Shown: positions 20,398 through 33,143 of the stretch, one piece after another | Position numbering within the stretch: the stretch's first letter is position 1 | How the letters are laid out: every line of letters begins with the position of its first letter | Source: Hyaloperonospora brassicae | Lineage: Eukaryota > Oomycota > Peronosporomycetes > Peronosporales > Peronosporaceae | DNA length: 64,000 nucleotides | Assembly: GCA_947650285.1 (NCBI GenBank) | Contig: CANTFL010001244.1 | Coordinates: forward strand, 1 to 64,000 | Direction: 5' to 3' | Made by a program: the position numbers and the translations under genes | The notes under the pieces: model-generated | Seen by the model: only the letters and a program-made list of their open reading frames with translations | The model's database searches: none | Told to the model about the DNA's origin: nothing

Positions 20398-20540
20398 GCT
20401 TATCCTGCAATATTCGAAGTGACGTGGCCTGAATGTGAAACAACGGTTGCCATATAAACATTAAGTCTAATGGATAGGCGGCAGTGTATTTAACAATAAT
20501 GCTAGGTTTATTTAGACTCTCCCATTGTTTTGCTATGGTA
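20398..20540 (-). repeat. Right arm of the long imperfect inverted repeat
   Basis: Reverse-complement partner of 19235-19376. The minus-strand frame through it (20698-20309) is open for 129 codons and extends beyond the arm with no motif I recognise. The roughly 1.0 kb between the arms is AT-rich and shows CTACTGCTGCTGCCACTGCT-like direct repeats near 19463-19550, but no transposase. Confidence 0.6.
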
Positions 20541-23500
20541 GACACGAGATTCGTACAGTGATGCGATGATTGATGCTCAAAAATGTCAGAGACAGACCTT
20601 AGACCTTCCGTGTGTGGAACAAGTGTACGCGATGCACGCTTTCGTAGCGGTGGAGATGTTATGGATGACACATTGCAAATTTGCAGCCGCCTAGACAAAT
20701 GCCCCTAGGCGACAGGAGGCACCTCCTGCAGTGTTCGAGGAAGTGTGACACTTTTCGCTTGTTGTGTAAATCGTAGCAGTAGCTTGAGACTCTGCTTACT
20801 ATCCTTAGTATGCGGTGCAGATCGGCCAAGCATCTTTCCTTGTCCCTCTAAGCATCTGTCTGGCTCCTCTTACGCAAGCGAACTCAATTGAGCTCCATCA
20901 CTAGCTTCCACTCCAAAAAGCTGCCGAGTGCTCAAGGGCATTTTAAGTGGCTTATACTTATGAGCTAGCATCACCTGCCTGCATCGACGGTCTCCTAACA
21001 TGACCTATCTCTACGATAGCTCGACAATGAGCGCCCGCAAGTACGACGTGTGCGTATTTCCGGACAAAACTGCAGCGTCTTCGAATCCGAGCTGCATGTA
21101 AGAAGCGACCCTAACGAGTGCTAAGTGCCTCATACGGAAGTAATTCCTTCGCCACATGCTACGAACTGCTTGCGTTCGGGCTTCGTAGACGTAGTCGACC
21201 ATATAAGTAGGGCTACAGCTACACACATCATCTCTGGTGATGTCCATAAATTGAGATGAAGGGCCCCACTAAGCGCTCTGTTCTTCGGTCAATGACGCAA
21301 GCACCGCCTCCTGTACAAGCTCTCTCAATAAGAAGACCACTGTGAAATGCCCGCCCCAACGAAGTGATGACACGTCTTGGGGTGGAAAGGGTATATCTCG
21401 TTCAATGGATAGTAGCTCTAACCCGCGGATGTAAGCGCGTCTATCCACTAATTTTGCACCATCACTGGCTGTTGCAAAAGTGCATTTCGGCCGCTTACAC
21501 TTGTCTGTTTGACTTACGTCGTGGACACTGCACGCGTCAAATACTTTTAGTGGTATAGCGAATTGAATGCTCTTCGCGCTCACAACTTCTCGACTTTATG
21601 ATTATTCGTAGCGATGAATATGATCACAACTCCGACAAACAAAACAAATTTGCTTTCGGTTCACGGTTGTGGCCCAAATTGGAGACTTTCGCACTGTAAT
21701 AGTCAATCCATGAGTTATCATTTAGCTTCTTCAGCAAATCGGGTTGATTGGGTGGGAAAATATCATTTCGACAGCACTCCGACATATTTTGTCGAAACTT
21801 GTCGGATAATATGTATAAGAGTCATACAATAGTAAGTCGAGGGCACATTATGCTGCATACTGTGAAAAGTTTCGACAAAGTTGGTACGTAAGTAATAAAT
21901 TTTGTCGTTAAACTAATTCTTATGTTTTTGCCATATACAACTGCAAAGTTATCTCAACAATAATAAGATCACTAAGGGTATCATATGAAGCATGTTTGAG
22001 CATTGTACAAACGATAAGTCACAGCTACAGCTCATTGATACAATATTGAATAAACGCGCATTTGCTTTAAGTACAATACAGCACAGGAACATGGGCATTC
22101 AGTAGTTGGTTTCAGCCAATACGATTTGCCTATCTCTACAACAGCGATCAACCTCAGGATATTCCTCGCGTCAAAGTCTGTCGAAGACGCAAATCTATAG
22201 ACGTATATACTTAGTCAACCGTCTAGTACGCGTATCGTCACTGTGATGAAGAAGATCGCCATGCACCTCGCCTACCTCCTGGACAGCAATTGAATTTTTC
22301 TAGCGAAGAAATACGCGACTCTTGAGGCACACAAGTTAAAAAGTGATTGCTCGGTTCTTTGCTTTACAAAAATATCGTGAAAGGAGGGCTGCTCGATATG
22401 GCGCGCACTTTGGAGAGGCACTGCATGACAAAAGTGAAGGGAGGGCTTGTAAAGAAAGCTGCATCGTGAATGAATGTGTAAACTCGAATAATAATGGATC
22501 ACCATCACATGACGACCACAAGTTCGACGGAATACCCGGACGCCGCACTCGTGTGCTTATTGTGGCATGTCTTCAACTGGGCGTCTGATCTATCGCTTTT
22601 CATCGAGTAAGGTATGTCCGTTCGCGCCAACAACGTACTCTCCACTAAACCATTCCGCCTCAAGGCGTCAGAGGAACAAGGTCTCTCACTATGCATCGGC
22701 TATTGAAGCTTCGCAACATGTAAACTTAACGCAATTGCTTTGACCTTGATTATGAAGTCCGCCCGTGCATCTTACTGTTTTAACAACTAGCAACCAAAGT
22801 GTATTATTGAAGATCATGCCACTACAGTATTGACCCTGCTGGTGAAGAATATTGAAGGTGGATACCATGACGAAGCTATATTCATTCCTAATACCATCTT
22901 TCAGGACCGCAAAAACTTGCTCTAGGTTTTCAAAGCTACTTGAATTTAATTTTATAGAATTTAACAACGAAACATGAAGTGGAAAGCAAGCTAAGTCGTA
23001 CTCGTTCAGAGCTGGGTAAGCCTAACATGAGAACGGCAATCATTTATTATGCAACAAGTATATGACCGAGTTGCTTGGATACGTCAGCCATAAATAATGC
23101 GTTTTCTACCGTCCCCAACACCACCAACAAATACCGGAGATCGCGCATGGTGTAAGTGGCTGGTGCACAAACGAAATCTTACACGTGTCCGAGCTATGTG
23201 TGTTCGACACAAATTATCGATCAAAAGCTTTAGAACTCAGGCGCTTGTTTTCAGCATGAGCCGCGTATCCGTAAGAAGAATTAAATTTATTGTATCTTTT
23301 CTCCTTGCGTCGGCAAAAATGCCCAAATTAGTCAGCACAGCGCTATGAATAATTAGGAAATCCGGCAACATTTAGGGGACGTAGACCGATGGTATTTTCG
23401 ACGGGCCGCACGGCAGCAAATTAAAACATGGAAACGTCGACGACGAGGAGTAACACGCTGTCGAAAAGGCGATATTGCTTAGCATTATGGCGAAGGGGGA

Positions 23501-26500
23501 AAACAGAATCACACCCGGTGGCAATCCAATTGGCCAATCCATTGTAGTGCCATTAGTGCGGAGAAAACGGTGTGTGACCGTCGCGCACGAAAAAAAGTCA
23601 CAAAATGTCTGCTAGTAGGGTGTTTTGATGGTACCTTTAAGCTCTGCTGCGTGCGGTTCGTGGAGGTGTGATGGATCTCTATCTTGGTCTGCTACAATAT
23701 AACATATGTATTAGCCTCACGGACTCGAGCGGTGGTTGCAACACTCACACCACATTCGCAAAGCCCCATTGATCGGATTTATACGGGGCTTCGATGGCTG
23801 TCGCGCGTGATAAATTTGGCTTATCTTGCTTGAAAGTATTTAGCGCTGTTTGTAGTCGGTTACTTTCCACCATATTTGTTCACCCTGACCATCGACCGTC
23901 GCGGCCCAATCCGTGCACAGCTCAAGAAGTTACTCATCTCGGCGGCTGATCTAAAATTACACTGAGACTAGATATGTATCTGATGACAGAACTCGCGGAA
24001 CGATAAGTCGGTGGTGGAGGCACTAAAAGCAACCGGAAAGGCAGAGCAGTATCACAGGCCGCAACGTCCGGCGCACAATCATTTTCATGCTGGTTGGCCT
24101 TTCGGGTCATGTATAATCGAAAGGGAAACCGAAATGACCGCTTTGCGCTGGCTAACACACTATCTAATTACGGCTGTATACGGAACGTATGTGTGCGCTT
24201 GTAGATTGTATAATGGATATATTTCCTCTTCTATATAATTATTCGCATTGTCATTTGTCCACGACAATTTTAACGGACTCATTTCAATCAAAGCTCATGA
24301 CCCCATACACATTCCGATGCGTCCATGCAATAGAAATCGCGGCGTGTAGATGCAAGAATTCTTTAAGAATGGAGATCAAATGAACGCGCAAACTTTTGTT
24401 TCCGTGCACATTCGTTCTCATGATGTTGAGTATCTTTAATCGCATCAAAGTTAGTTAAATGTTCTACATCCTTATAATACATCCTCAATAATTGTTGAAA
24501 GTAGGTTGCGCCACGCCCTCGTGCAAAAAGAATCTTTCGCTGAGAATGAGTGACTATCATGCCATAGTTTACCGTATCCACCATGGAGACTTGGCGCAGC
24601 ATATTTGTAATTTTTAAGAATATAATGATTAATGCTTATGCAATGTTGTCAAAGTATCGATACATGTGACAAAAGTGACGCAAGTTTTATTATTAGTTTG
24701 ATCCGTCTAAAAATTCCGTATACTTTTCTCTCATTTTCAGATATGATCCACTTCACATGCGCTCGCACCCAGCACTTTTATATGCATCTGGTGCGTCCGG
24801 GATGGCAGATGTAAAAATATGGATCGTATAGCAAGGTTTAATCCTGATAATCTTCTATCTGTACGTTATGTACGGCACCCTAGTACACGTAGCCCAGAGT
24901 CACCTCTTTCATGACCAGTCGATATACCCTTGATCACCGCACCACAGAAGTCGCGCTATTACAACACTTACACCATCGAAACGTCGACGGCAAAAAAGTT
25001 ATCACGGTTGTGATCTTCAGTTTCTAGGTAAGGGCATTTTATTGTTAGCTCCAAACCGAATCATGATAACCTCGTTTGCAGCAGATTCGCCCATTGTCGG
25101 GATTAGCTGTTTGGAAAAGTCGAATTCTACCTTAAGCTCATGCAAGTAAACAGAAGTTCTACAGGGCGATATATATGGCAGCCAAAGATGAAGCAATAGC
25201 AAAAGATGCAATTTTTTAAGTCATTGAAGAAGAAATATAAGGCTATATACTGTCCGCGATGATTAAGCTCCGACACGGTGCGAGCAGTATCCATAAGGTG
25301 CACGATATAAACATCATCGTGATATAATACTCAAAAACTTTGATGTCTTTTCGATAAAGTATAATTTGTAAACTATAATTTCAAAGCCTGAAGCAAGGCT
25401 TTGTCATATATCTGTCGGTACAGCGGTCTCATCCCCGTATTCATCTGAATTACGAGAGCTATAGGGACCACATTCCGCGCGCATCACAAACTCTAATGAA
25501 AGATAGCTCTAAAAGCCTGCTACGGCCGCAGCTTAATAAGAACAATTTTTATCGCTATATTGTTGCGTTTTCTTATTGCGTAGCTGTCAACGTCTTATTT
25601 GAATACCTTTAAGGCTAAAATTAACGATATCGTGCAGCCAGACGTAGCTTCCAATCCATCGGATTCTGGAATCTTAAACGAGACCAATGTCAATAGTCGT
25701 GACAAGATCAACCTTTCCAATGCTTGTTGAAAAAGTAGATTATAAGCTATAGCTAGATTGGTCATTTTCTTTGTTCGTCAATTATTGAATCTTTATGCGC
25801 CACTAGCATAAAGATTAGGTATTGATATCAAACGTTTGCCTACGTTAATACTTGCAATATGTATTAAATATTACTAAATGCGGTACAACACAATGATCAC
25901 TACAATTGCTTAGTGTAGCAAATCGCTCATTAAATATTTACAGTGTGTCTACGACGACTCGCCGATTTATACCAATAAGCAAATTATGGCTAAATCTGCT
26001 TTCTCCTCTTCTTGCCTTTCTGTGTCAGAGTTTGCTTGACCCATTGGATGCATCTGCCCCTCCAGCGGTAGATGTATAAGTAACATATGCATCGTCGTTC
26101 CTGCAAGTTATCGTTGACACTTTTGAGTCCGTTGTCGTGTATGTCGTCACCTAGAAGACAATTTGGTGCCAAAAGCCTCTTCCATTTGCGACAGAGTAGC
26201 ATCCGGCCTTTAAGTTGACACATAAATGGTCCGAATATCACTGTTCGCCATCCATACGAACACAACCCTAAGTTCTTGTTAGCAGCCTAGTTCTATCACA
26301 TTCACACGAGCTAAGGACAAATCTACCATCGCCAGCAAGCATGGGGAGTTTGAGATACGTTTAAATTTTTCACAATGACCCGCAGCTTGCTTAGATCAGT
26401 TAGAGCAGTATTTAATCAGATAAAAGTTCATAGTGCGTCGTCCGCATTCGAAAAATAACAGGCTCAATATCAACATGTGATTTTACAAAAAAATGGCAAA

Positions 26501-26970
26501 GTTTACGCCTAATAGTCAGCACTGCCACGATTCGCCATGCAGACGTAATAAACAAATTGTAGGCTACATCTCTTATACGTCATAGTATTTCGGCGCCTAT
26601 TTCTACGATATAGACGAAATAGCCATTGAAAACAGGATAATGAATGCTTTCTTGTGAATATCAAAGACAGCTACTGACCAATCCTCTCGCGGTCTTAACA
26701 GCCCCGCAATAGTTTTGAGCAGTCTCAAAGATGTCAGAGCTTCAAGAGCATGCAAAGAGCGCAGCCACATTGTGCAGAAGATGTGCGAAGCGACACATTC
26801 TTTGGACTAACCCATTTGCTTTTGTACTAAATAGTTACCACTGGAGTGATAAAATACAACGAGAAACTACAGTTCATTATTTTTTTATAAAATTTAGATT
26901 TGTTGACATGGCACCGTCTACTGATTCTATGTTAATGAAAGCGGTGCTAACAGAAGTATATCCAATAATT
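20541..26970. other. AT-rich gene desert with degraded sequence
   Basis: Over 6 kb has no convincing host gene. Only short frames occur, stops are frequent on both strands, and base composition is much more AT-rich than in the flanking genes. Apart from the broken frame at 21011-21583 I recognised no element. It is most simply explained as decayed transposon DNA. Confidence 0.5.
21011..21583 (-). pseudogene. Broken open frame of unknown family
   Basis: A frame from 21583 is interrupted by a single TAG at 21269-21271 and then continues open in the same phase to 21011, about 190 codons in total. The composition (ordered mix of hydrophobic, acidic and Arg residues, for example GGHFTVVFLLRELVQEAVLASL) looks protein-like. 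No motif identifies it. It may be a remnant of a transposon-encoded or captured gene. Confidence 0.35.
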
Positions 26971-26973
26971 GAG

Positions 26974-27080
26974 TAATGCGCGACGTAGTAATTAGTCTTG
27001 CGCGACGTAGTGATTCGTAATGCGCGACGTAGTGATTGGTAGTGCAAGACTATACAAATAATAATGCGCGATGTAGTGAT
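26974..27080 (+). repeat. Four-copy short tandem repeat
   Basis: The unit AATGCGCGACGTAGTGATT occurs four times with 0-2 changes, starting near 26974, 26998, 27019 and 27062, separated by short variable spacers. Confidence 0.7.
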
Positions 27081-27289
27081 TGCGATCGCATAGTCGAAAT
27101 AAATCAGTGGGATTATACTAATGCGGCATAGTAGCCAGTCAGATATGTGGCAATACAGTCTCAACGTAACAACACAACAATCGCCGAGCTAGTAAGCATA
27201 GTTGGGCATGTACGTCGGGTCAATTCCCTTCGCGGTTCGCCTTTTCGGGTTCTTTTGTGTCTCTAGCCTATCTGAGTACCACTACTCAA

Positions 27290-27720
27290 ACTAATTTCTA
27301 GAGGCCTGTTTAAGCTCAGGAAGCTTCCCTTCCTCCAAGCCTGTGACCTCACATCAATGGGTAGACGTCGGCGTTTTCAAGCTTTTACAGGTCACCGGCG
27401 CATTATACGTCCGGCTGGAAGTCTTATAGTGTCCTTGGTTAAAGACCCACCGGCTCGTCGCTCGAAAAGTCTTAAAACAGTGCCGTCTATTGGGTCACTA
27501 AATTGTTCACGAGTCTTAAAGCGGTACCGTCTATAGGGTGACTGTCTCGCCGTGCGACGAGACTTCAAAGCGGTGTCGTCTGTGGGCATCTTCTCGCCTT
27601 GCGACGAGACTTGTCTTTCGCTGGAAGCTATCAATGCCTACACCGGGCCGATTTAACTCTTGGCGCTTCTAATCGAGACCTCTACAAGCTACACTCTTCG
27701 AGGCTCGACAGCAGGCATAA
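27290..27720. repeat. LTR-like repeat, copy A
   Basis: This segment aligns with 51990-52400: AGGCCTG...AGCTCAG, GACGTCGGCG, a GCCGGCG-like block, and a GAGACCTCT(A/G)CAAGCT block appear in the same order and orientation. Copies are diverged. No coding sequence is attached to either, so they are likely solo LTRs or MITE-like remnants. Confidence 0.5.
27467..27608. repeat. Imperfect sub-repeat array in copy A
   Basis: Three units of about 45-48 bp, each containing CTTAAAGCGGTACCGTCTAT-like and GTGCGACGAGAC-like blocks, follow each other here. The array is not visible in copy B at 52 kb. Confidence 0.55.
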
Positions 27721-27807
27721 ATCAACCCACTTCAGGTCTTACCTTAAAAGTGTACACGTGTGTCGGATTTAAAATATTCTGCTCTGTAATAATTATATTA
27801 TATTATA

Positions 27808-28133
27808 TGTAATGGGCCACCCCGTTACATAAGTAGTTTCGATTAAGTTTACATGTTACTCAAGTAGGGGTGCTACTTTCGAAGTAGCGAAAGTGGCACG
27901 TCGTTTATTTTAGTTGGTTTAATGGGCTCAGTACCATTATTATCCAGTAAGATACAGACACGTAGATTGAGTGGTTCCCATGAGTCCAAGGGAACCATTC
28001 GTACTTAGGATGATTAGAAGACAAAATATAAAACAGAGTTAAAAATACTAAGCACCTAAGACTTGGGCTTTGAGCTTCCTCAAAGTGTTATAGATAGTGT
28101 GAGCTAAGTACGGTTTGTTCTAGCCCCGTTACA
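27808..28133 (+). repeat. 5' LTR of gypsy 1
   Basis: Starts TGTAATGGGCCACCCCGTTA and ends CCCGTTACA. The first 22 bp are themselves a near-palindrome whose right half repeats the LTR's own 3' terminus. Confidence 0.9.
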
Positions 28134-28174
28134 CCTGGCAGCACTTCGTAGTCCTTCCCATCCCCGAGTTTGGG

Positions 28175-29176
28175 ATGAGCGATTCGTCGTACTTTGACGC
28201 TCCAGACGTGGGTCAGGAGCACGCGACTGTTCCCCATCTCACTGGTGTTGAGTGGGATGCCCTTAATCGCCTCGCGGCGATATCTGGAGAGGCATTCGTT
28301 GTGTCGCTGATTAAATCAGCGACTCCTGATGGACAGCGTCTCGCCATACACGACTTCATGGCTCGCGAGCTCGCCGAATCCAATCGTCGAGGTTTAACTC
28401 CCTTGCGGAAATCACGGAACGATGCCGTGAAGATGGATAACTTCGTCTACTCTGGCGAAGGCAAAGAACGCTCGTCGCTATCGCCTCGAGACTTCTCGAG
28501 GCTCCTCTAGCGAAATTCAACTTCCTCCTTTCTTGTCTCACTGGGAAGCCAAGGAATGGGCTTTGGGAAAACTAGTTGTGGATGAGTATGCGTTCCCACT
28601 CTGGAATCCATCCAGAGTGACCTTCGAATCGCCTTCGAGCCGCCACAAGAAGAGAAGTTAGTGCGTTCAAGGTTCCTGTCCTTGAGACAGGGTAAAATGT
28701 CCATGCGCGAATACGTGCAGATGGCTCGACATCTGGCGTCGTGTATTGTCATGCATCCCATGGACATGTACACACAAGTGAACGTGTTTGTCGATGGCAT
28801 GCGTGAAGGGCAGACTCGCCTATCGCTGGAACGCGCGGAGCCTGCCACGTTGGAGGAGGCTTTCGATTTCGCCCTCCGTGAGGACTTCAGAGTCACCAAG
28901 GCCTATATCAAGCCTTCAGTTGTTACCGTTGTCAGATCAGAGGGCCCGGAACCTATGGAGATTGACGCAATTGAGTCGTCGGGTGACCGACGACGTGTTA
29001 AGTCCTACAAGGGCGACGTCCGTAGCAGACGTCAGATGATCTGCTTTCGATGTCGAAAGCCAGGACATCGCGCGGATGAATGCCGCGCGCCAGCACCGAT
29101 GTCGGTGCATGCGACGGGCACAAATCGTGAGAGAGGTGCTCCTCTCACTCGTCCAAAAAACGGACGAGACCATTAG
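28175..29176 (+). pseudogene. gag of gypsy 1, frame broken
   Basis: Two frames, 28175-28510 and 28661-29176, make up gag with a break between them. The second holds the capsid-like region and ends in a CCHC zinc knuckle ([14 protein letters not shown], 29042-29083), which binds the element's RNA. It lies 41 bp downstream of the LTR. Confidence 0.75.
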
Positions 29177-29196
29177 GTACAGGGCGCCCTACTGGT

Positions 29197-29982
29197 TTGA
29201 AGGGAGGTACGGGTCCACCGGTGGCAGCCCGACCTTCCGGTCCATCTTTGCTGCGTGTAAGGTCAAATGCCACCACTACGAGTGGAGATTCACGCCTGGT
29301 TATTGTTAATCTACATGTCGCCGGTATCCAGCGGCCTCTACGAGCGCTCCTAGATTCAGGAGAGACAAGCAATATCTTCCGTGAATTTTGCGTCTCAATG
29401 CTACTACCCAGCATCCAGGTCCACGAAAGGCCTGGCCAATTTGTTGTCAAGCTCGCTGACGGGAAACCACGCCGCGTATCGCGGCGCGAAGTGTCGTTGC
29501 CGTACACGTTTGACGGCTTTCGAAGTAACGACAATTTCTTGGTGATTGAGATTAATTATGCATTCGATTGCATCCTGGGTATGCCATGGTTGGCACGCTA
29601 TAAGCCCCACATCGACTGGTTAGCCAGATCAGTGAGACGTCGAAGTAAGTTCGACTTCAGCGAAGTGTTCACCCATCTCTTGGTGTCTCCAAGTGATTGG
29701 CCGAACGATACAGTCGTGTATCGTACATCCACGACACCGGTGGCGCACACAGTTAGCGATGGCTCTCTTCGAACCGCTTGTTCCGTGCTTCTACGCACGA
29801 GTGACGATGCCTCCTCGCTTTTCAGCAAGGAGTCCGACGTGGAAGAGCAGTGGCTCTCGCGTGAAGACGACGCGTTAGAACAGAGGTTCCCGCACGAGAG
29901 AGCAGTGGTCGAACAGGTGTTCCCACCTGCACCCATTGTGGTCGAGCATACGCTCATTCAAGGGCAAGATGTGGCCGAGTAG
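29197..29982 (+). pseudogene. Retropepsin-like protease region of gypsy 1
   Basis: Open for 261 codons. The aspartic-protease motif is [11 protein letters not shown] (Asp-Ser-Gly at 29353-29361), with ILGMPWL further on, both typical of Ty3/gypsy proteases. The tail has repeated short Glu/Val-rich units (VVEQ-F/R-P), continued in broken form to about 30130. Confidence 0.75.
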
Positions 29983-30553
29983 GGACTCGCCACCGCGTGT
30001 GACGTAAACGGACAAGACTCTCCACGTGCGAACATGATGGTCGAATAGGGGTTTCCATCATCTCTCACTGTGGTCGAACAGAGGTTCCCACACGAGCAAG
30101 ACGTGGTCGAGTAGGGGCTCCCGCATCATGCGTCGACGGACAAGTATGGGCTCCTCTCGTCGCGCGCTTTCGACGTCCTGGATGAAGACATACAGCGTCA
30201 AGAGGGGGGTGCAGATTTAACAACTGACTGCGGTTCGCCAGCTTCGAGCATGGACTCGAAGCACGATGGGGACGCAAGCTACGGAAAACAGCGTTGGATT
30301 GTGTCCACCCATATTTTGTACGTGGTCGGGAGTCCACAAAGGCGCCAATACGCTGAGGTCGCGAGTCCATTTCGCGACGCGTCGTCGATTACGAGCCTTC
30401 CAGGACTCTCCTGTAAGAATTTTTTACGCGACCTCAAGGGAGGCACGGTGGAACAAGTATGTCTGGTCACCAACGAGGTGACCTATGAGCCGAATGAGGA
30501 GCGAATGACACGCCCTCGAAGCGCTGAACAAACGTCAGCGCGCGAAGAAAGAT

Positions 30554-32103
30554 TTGCGTCGCAATCTTGGGAGGCTCTGCGCTAGTCTGGTAACCTTGTC
30601 TACGACACTCGAAAATACGCAGACGTGTTCCCGAACAATATTCCGGCTGAACTTCCTGCCGATCGTGGCGTGCGGCACCAGATTGATCTCGTGCCAAAAT
30701 CGAAAATACGCAGACGTGTTCCCGAACAATATTCCGGCTGAACTTCCTGCCGATCGTGGCGTGCGGCACCAGATTGATCTCGTGCCAAAATCGAAATATT
30801 GTGTGACACGCCAGTGGCCGCGGCCTCGATACCAAGTCGAGGGTATTAATGCGTTCTTTGAAGGTCGTCGCAAGGCCGGTCATGTGCGTGAGAGTGTCTC
30901 ACCCCATTCGAGTCCAACCTTCCGCGTGAAGAAGGCTACGGGAGGCTGGCGTATAGTGCATGCGTTTAACAAGCTAAAAGATGCCACTATTCCTGCCCAA
31001 ACGCCTATCCCCAGAAAAGACATGGTTCTAAACTCCATGTCAGGCAGCGTCATCTTCAGCGCCATCGATCTGACCGATGGCTTCTACCAGATCTTGATGC
31101 GACAGAGTGACATACCACTCACTGCGGTAAGTACCCCGAGTGTTATGCTATGGGAGTGGCTGGTGATGCCACAAGGATTAAAGAACGCACCGGCCACTTC
31201 CAATCGCATGGTATCTCAAGTGTTGATACCGCTTCGAGACTTTGCTCCTAGCTACTTTGATGACATTTTTGTCCACCATCGCGCTGAGGGTAACCTCAGT
31301 GCTGTCCAAGTTCATCTTCAACACCTGAAGCAGGTGTTTCAAGTCATGCGGGATAACAAATTATATGCAAACTCGAAGAAGTGTGTATTATGTGCACCGG
31401 AGGTTCCGGTACTGGGTTGCAACGTGAGTAAATTGGGAGTTCGAGCCGATCCAGAGAAGGTGTCGTCAATCTGTTCTTGGCCCAATCCCAAGAATCCTAC
31501 GGAGTTGCGTCAATGGTTCGGTCCAGCTAATTACTTGCACAAGTACACAAAGGATTAAGCCGGTTCTATACAGCCTCTGTCGTCACTTCTGAAGAAAGAC
31601 GCCACGTGGTCGTAGCGTCCCGAGCATCAAGCTGCCTTGGACGCAGTGAAGAAAATCCTGGCGTTAGCGCCAGTGTTGGTTGTCCCTGACGACACCAAGC
31701 CGTTTCACGTGGTGTGTGATGCAAGTGACTTTGCAATTGGTTGCGCTCTCATGCAGTTTGATCATGAGGGTCGTGAAATAGTCGTGAGCTACCAATCACG
31801 ACAGATGAAGCCGGCGGAGAATAACTATCCAGTCCACGATAAGCAGCTGTTAGCTATACGCTACGCACTCTCAAGTTTCGTGTCCACCTACTGGGCGAAA
31901 TCACGTTCGCCCTGTATACTGATCATTCATCGCTGCGTACAGCGATGAAGAGCCCACACATATCACAGCGGATGGCACGGTGGCTCTCTTTCTTCTCCGA
32001 GTACAACTTCGTCGTGCACTACAAGCCATGCAAGACTAACATTCTTGCTGACGCACTGTCACAAAGTCCAGATTACGATCCTCGTATGGCACTGAGTCGT
32101 TAG
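30554..32103 (+). pseudogene. Reverse transcriptase and RNase H of gypsy 1, broken
   Basis: RT shows GWRIVHAFNKLK, AIDLTDGFYQI, MPQGLKNAPATSNRM and the catalytic YFDD at 31253-31264. The frame stops at 31556-31558 (TAA), again near 31613, and shifts near 31910. RNase H begins with FHVVCDASDFAIGCAL and ends with a TNILADALS-like motif near 32040. Its start is also disrupted by the 91 bp duplication. Confidence 0.85.
30610..30791 (+). repeat. Exact 91 bp tandem duplication inside pol
   Basis: Bases 30610-30700 and 30701-30791 are identical. Because 91 is not a multiple of three, the two copies are read in different frames and the upstream pol frame is lost. Confidence 0.9.
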
Positions 32104-32145
32104 GTAACTGACGACGACGATAAAGACGATCAATGTGCGACGTGT

Positions 32146-33143
32146 GTGTTGTTAAATCTAACTCGGGTCACACCCGAGTTATGCCTTTTCGATGAAATTG
32201 TCGCGGCTTACGCAAACGATCCGGATTACGTGGACAGTATTTCCTATCTGCGCGCTCCCAGTGATGCTGCACTGGAAGATCTTTCGCGAACGAAGCGTCA
32301 ACACATTCAACGATACAGTATAAATGGTGATTTGCTGTTAGACAGCATCGATAAATTCGATGCACCTCGAACAGTGATTGCGAATGACTTGGATTTGCGT
32401 GCTAGTATCATCCACGAGTACTATGATGCCCCAATTAGCGGTCATCTGGGCCGCGAAAAGAAATTTGCGGCTGTCTCACGTGACTTCTTCTGGCCCCACA
32501 TGTACAAGTGGGTTCGGAACTGGGTTCGCACCTGCGAAATATGTCAGCGAGTGAAGCCATCTCCATCGTCGCAGGCACCCCTGCGACCCCTGCCGATTGA
32601 AGCTGAGGCTTGGCGCTCAGTTTCAATGGACTTTATCTTTGGGCTTGCACCCGGTGGCCAAGACCGAACGGGTATTCTGGTCTTCGTGGACAGCTTCAGC
32701 AAAATGACATATCTGGTGCCTGTTCATACAACGATCACCACGTCTGAGACGCGGTTCACTTCATTGACACTGTGTTTAGCCACCACGGTCTACCAGACAA
32801 CATTGTCTCGGACCGTGATCCTCGTTTCACATCTTCTTTTTGGACGTCATTGTTTTAGTTGCTTGGCACGAAGCTGCAAATGTCGACGGCAGCCCATACG
32901 TTTCCGGATGGGCAAACAGAGAGGGTGAATCGGGTACTCGACGATGTTTTTCAAAGTTACGCAACTTACTTTACGATATGGAGTGCATTTTTGACAATAG
33001 CGGAGTTTGCACTCAACAACGCAGCTCATGCGTCAACGGGGTTGACGCCATTTCTTACAAATTCGGCCCGTCATCCTCGTGTACCTACTCTTAAGGCCGT
33101 GGTTCAACTACGGCTCTTCGTGTGTCCACTCTGGCGGGGATGA
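32146..33143 (+). pseudogene. Integrase of gypsy 1, broken
   Basis: The HHCC zinc region is HEYYDAPISGHLG...CEICQRVK. The core begins SVSMDFIFGL with the first catalytic Asp; the second Asp (SDRDPRF, near 32811) and the Glu (DGQTERVNRV, near 32916) sit in a different frame, with a TAG near 32858. The enzyme would be non-functional. Confidence 0.85.
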
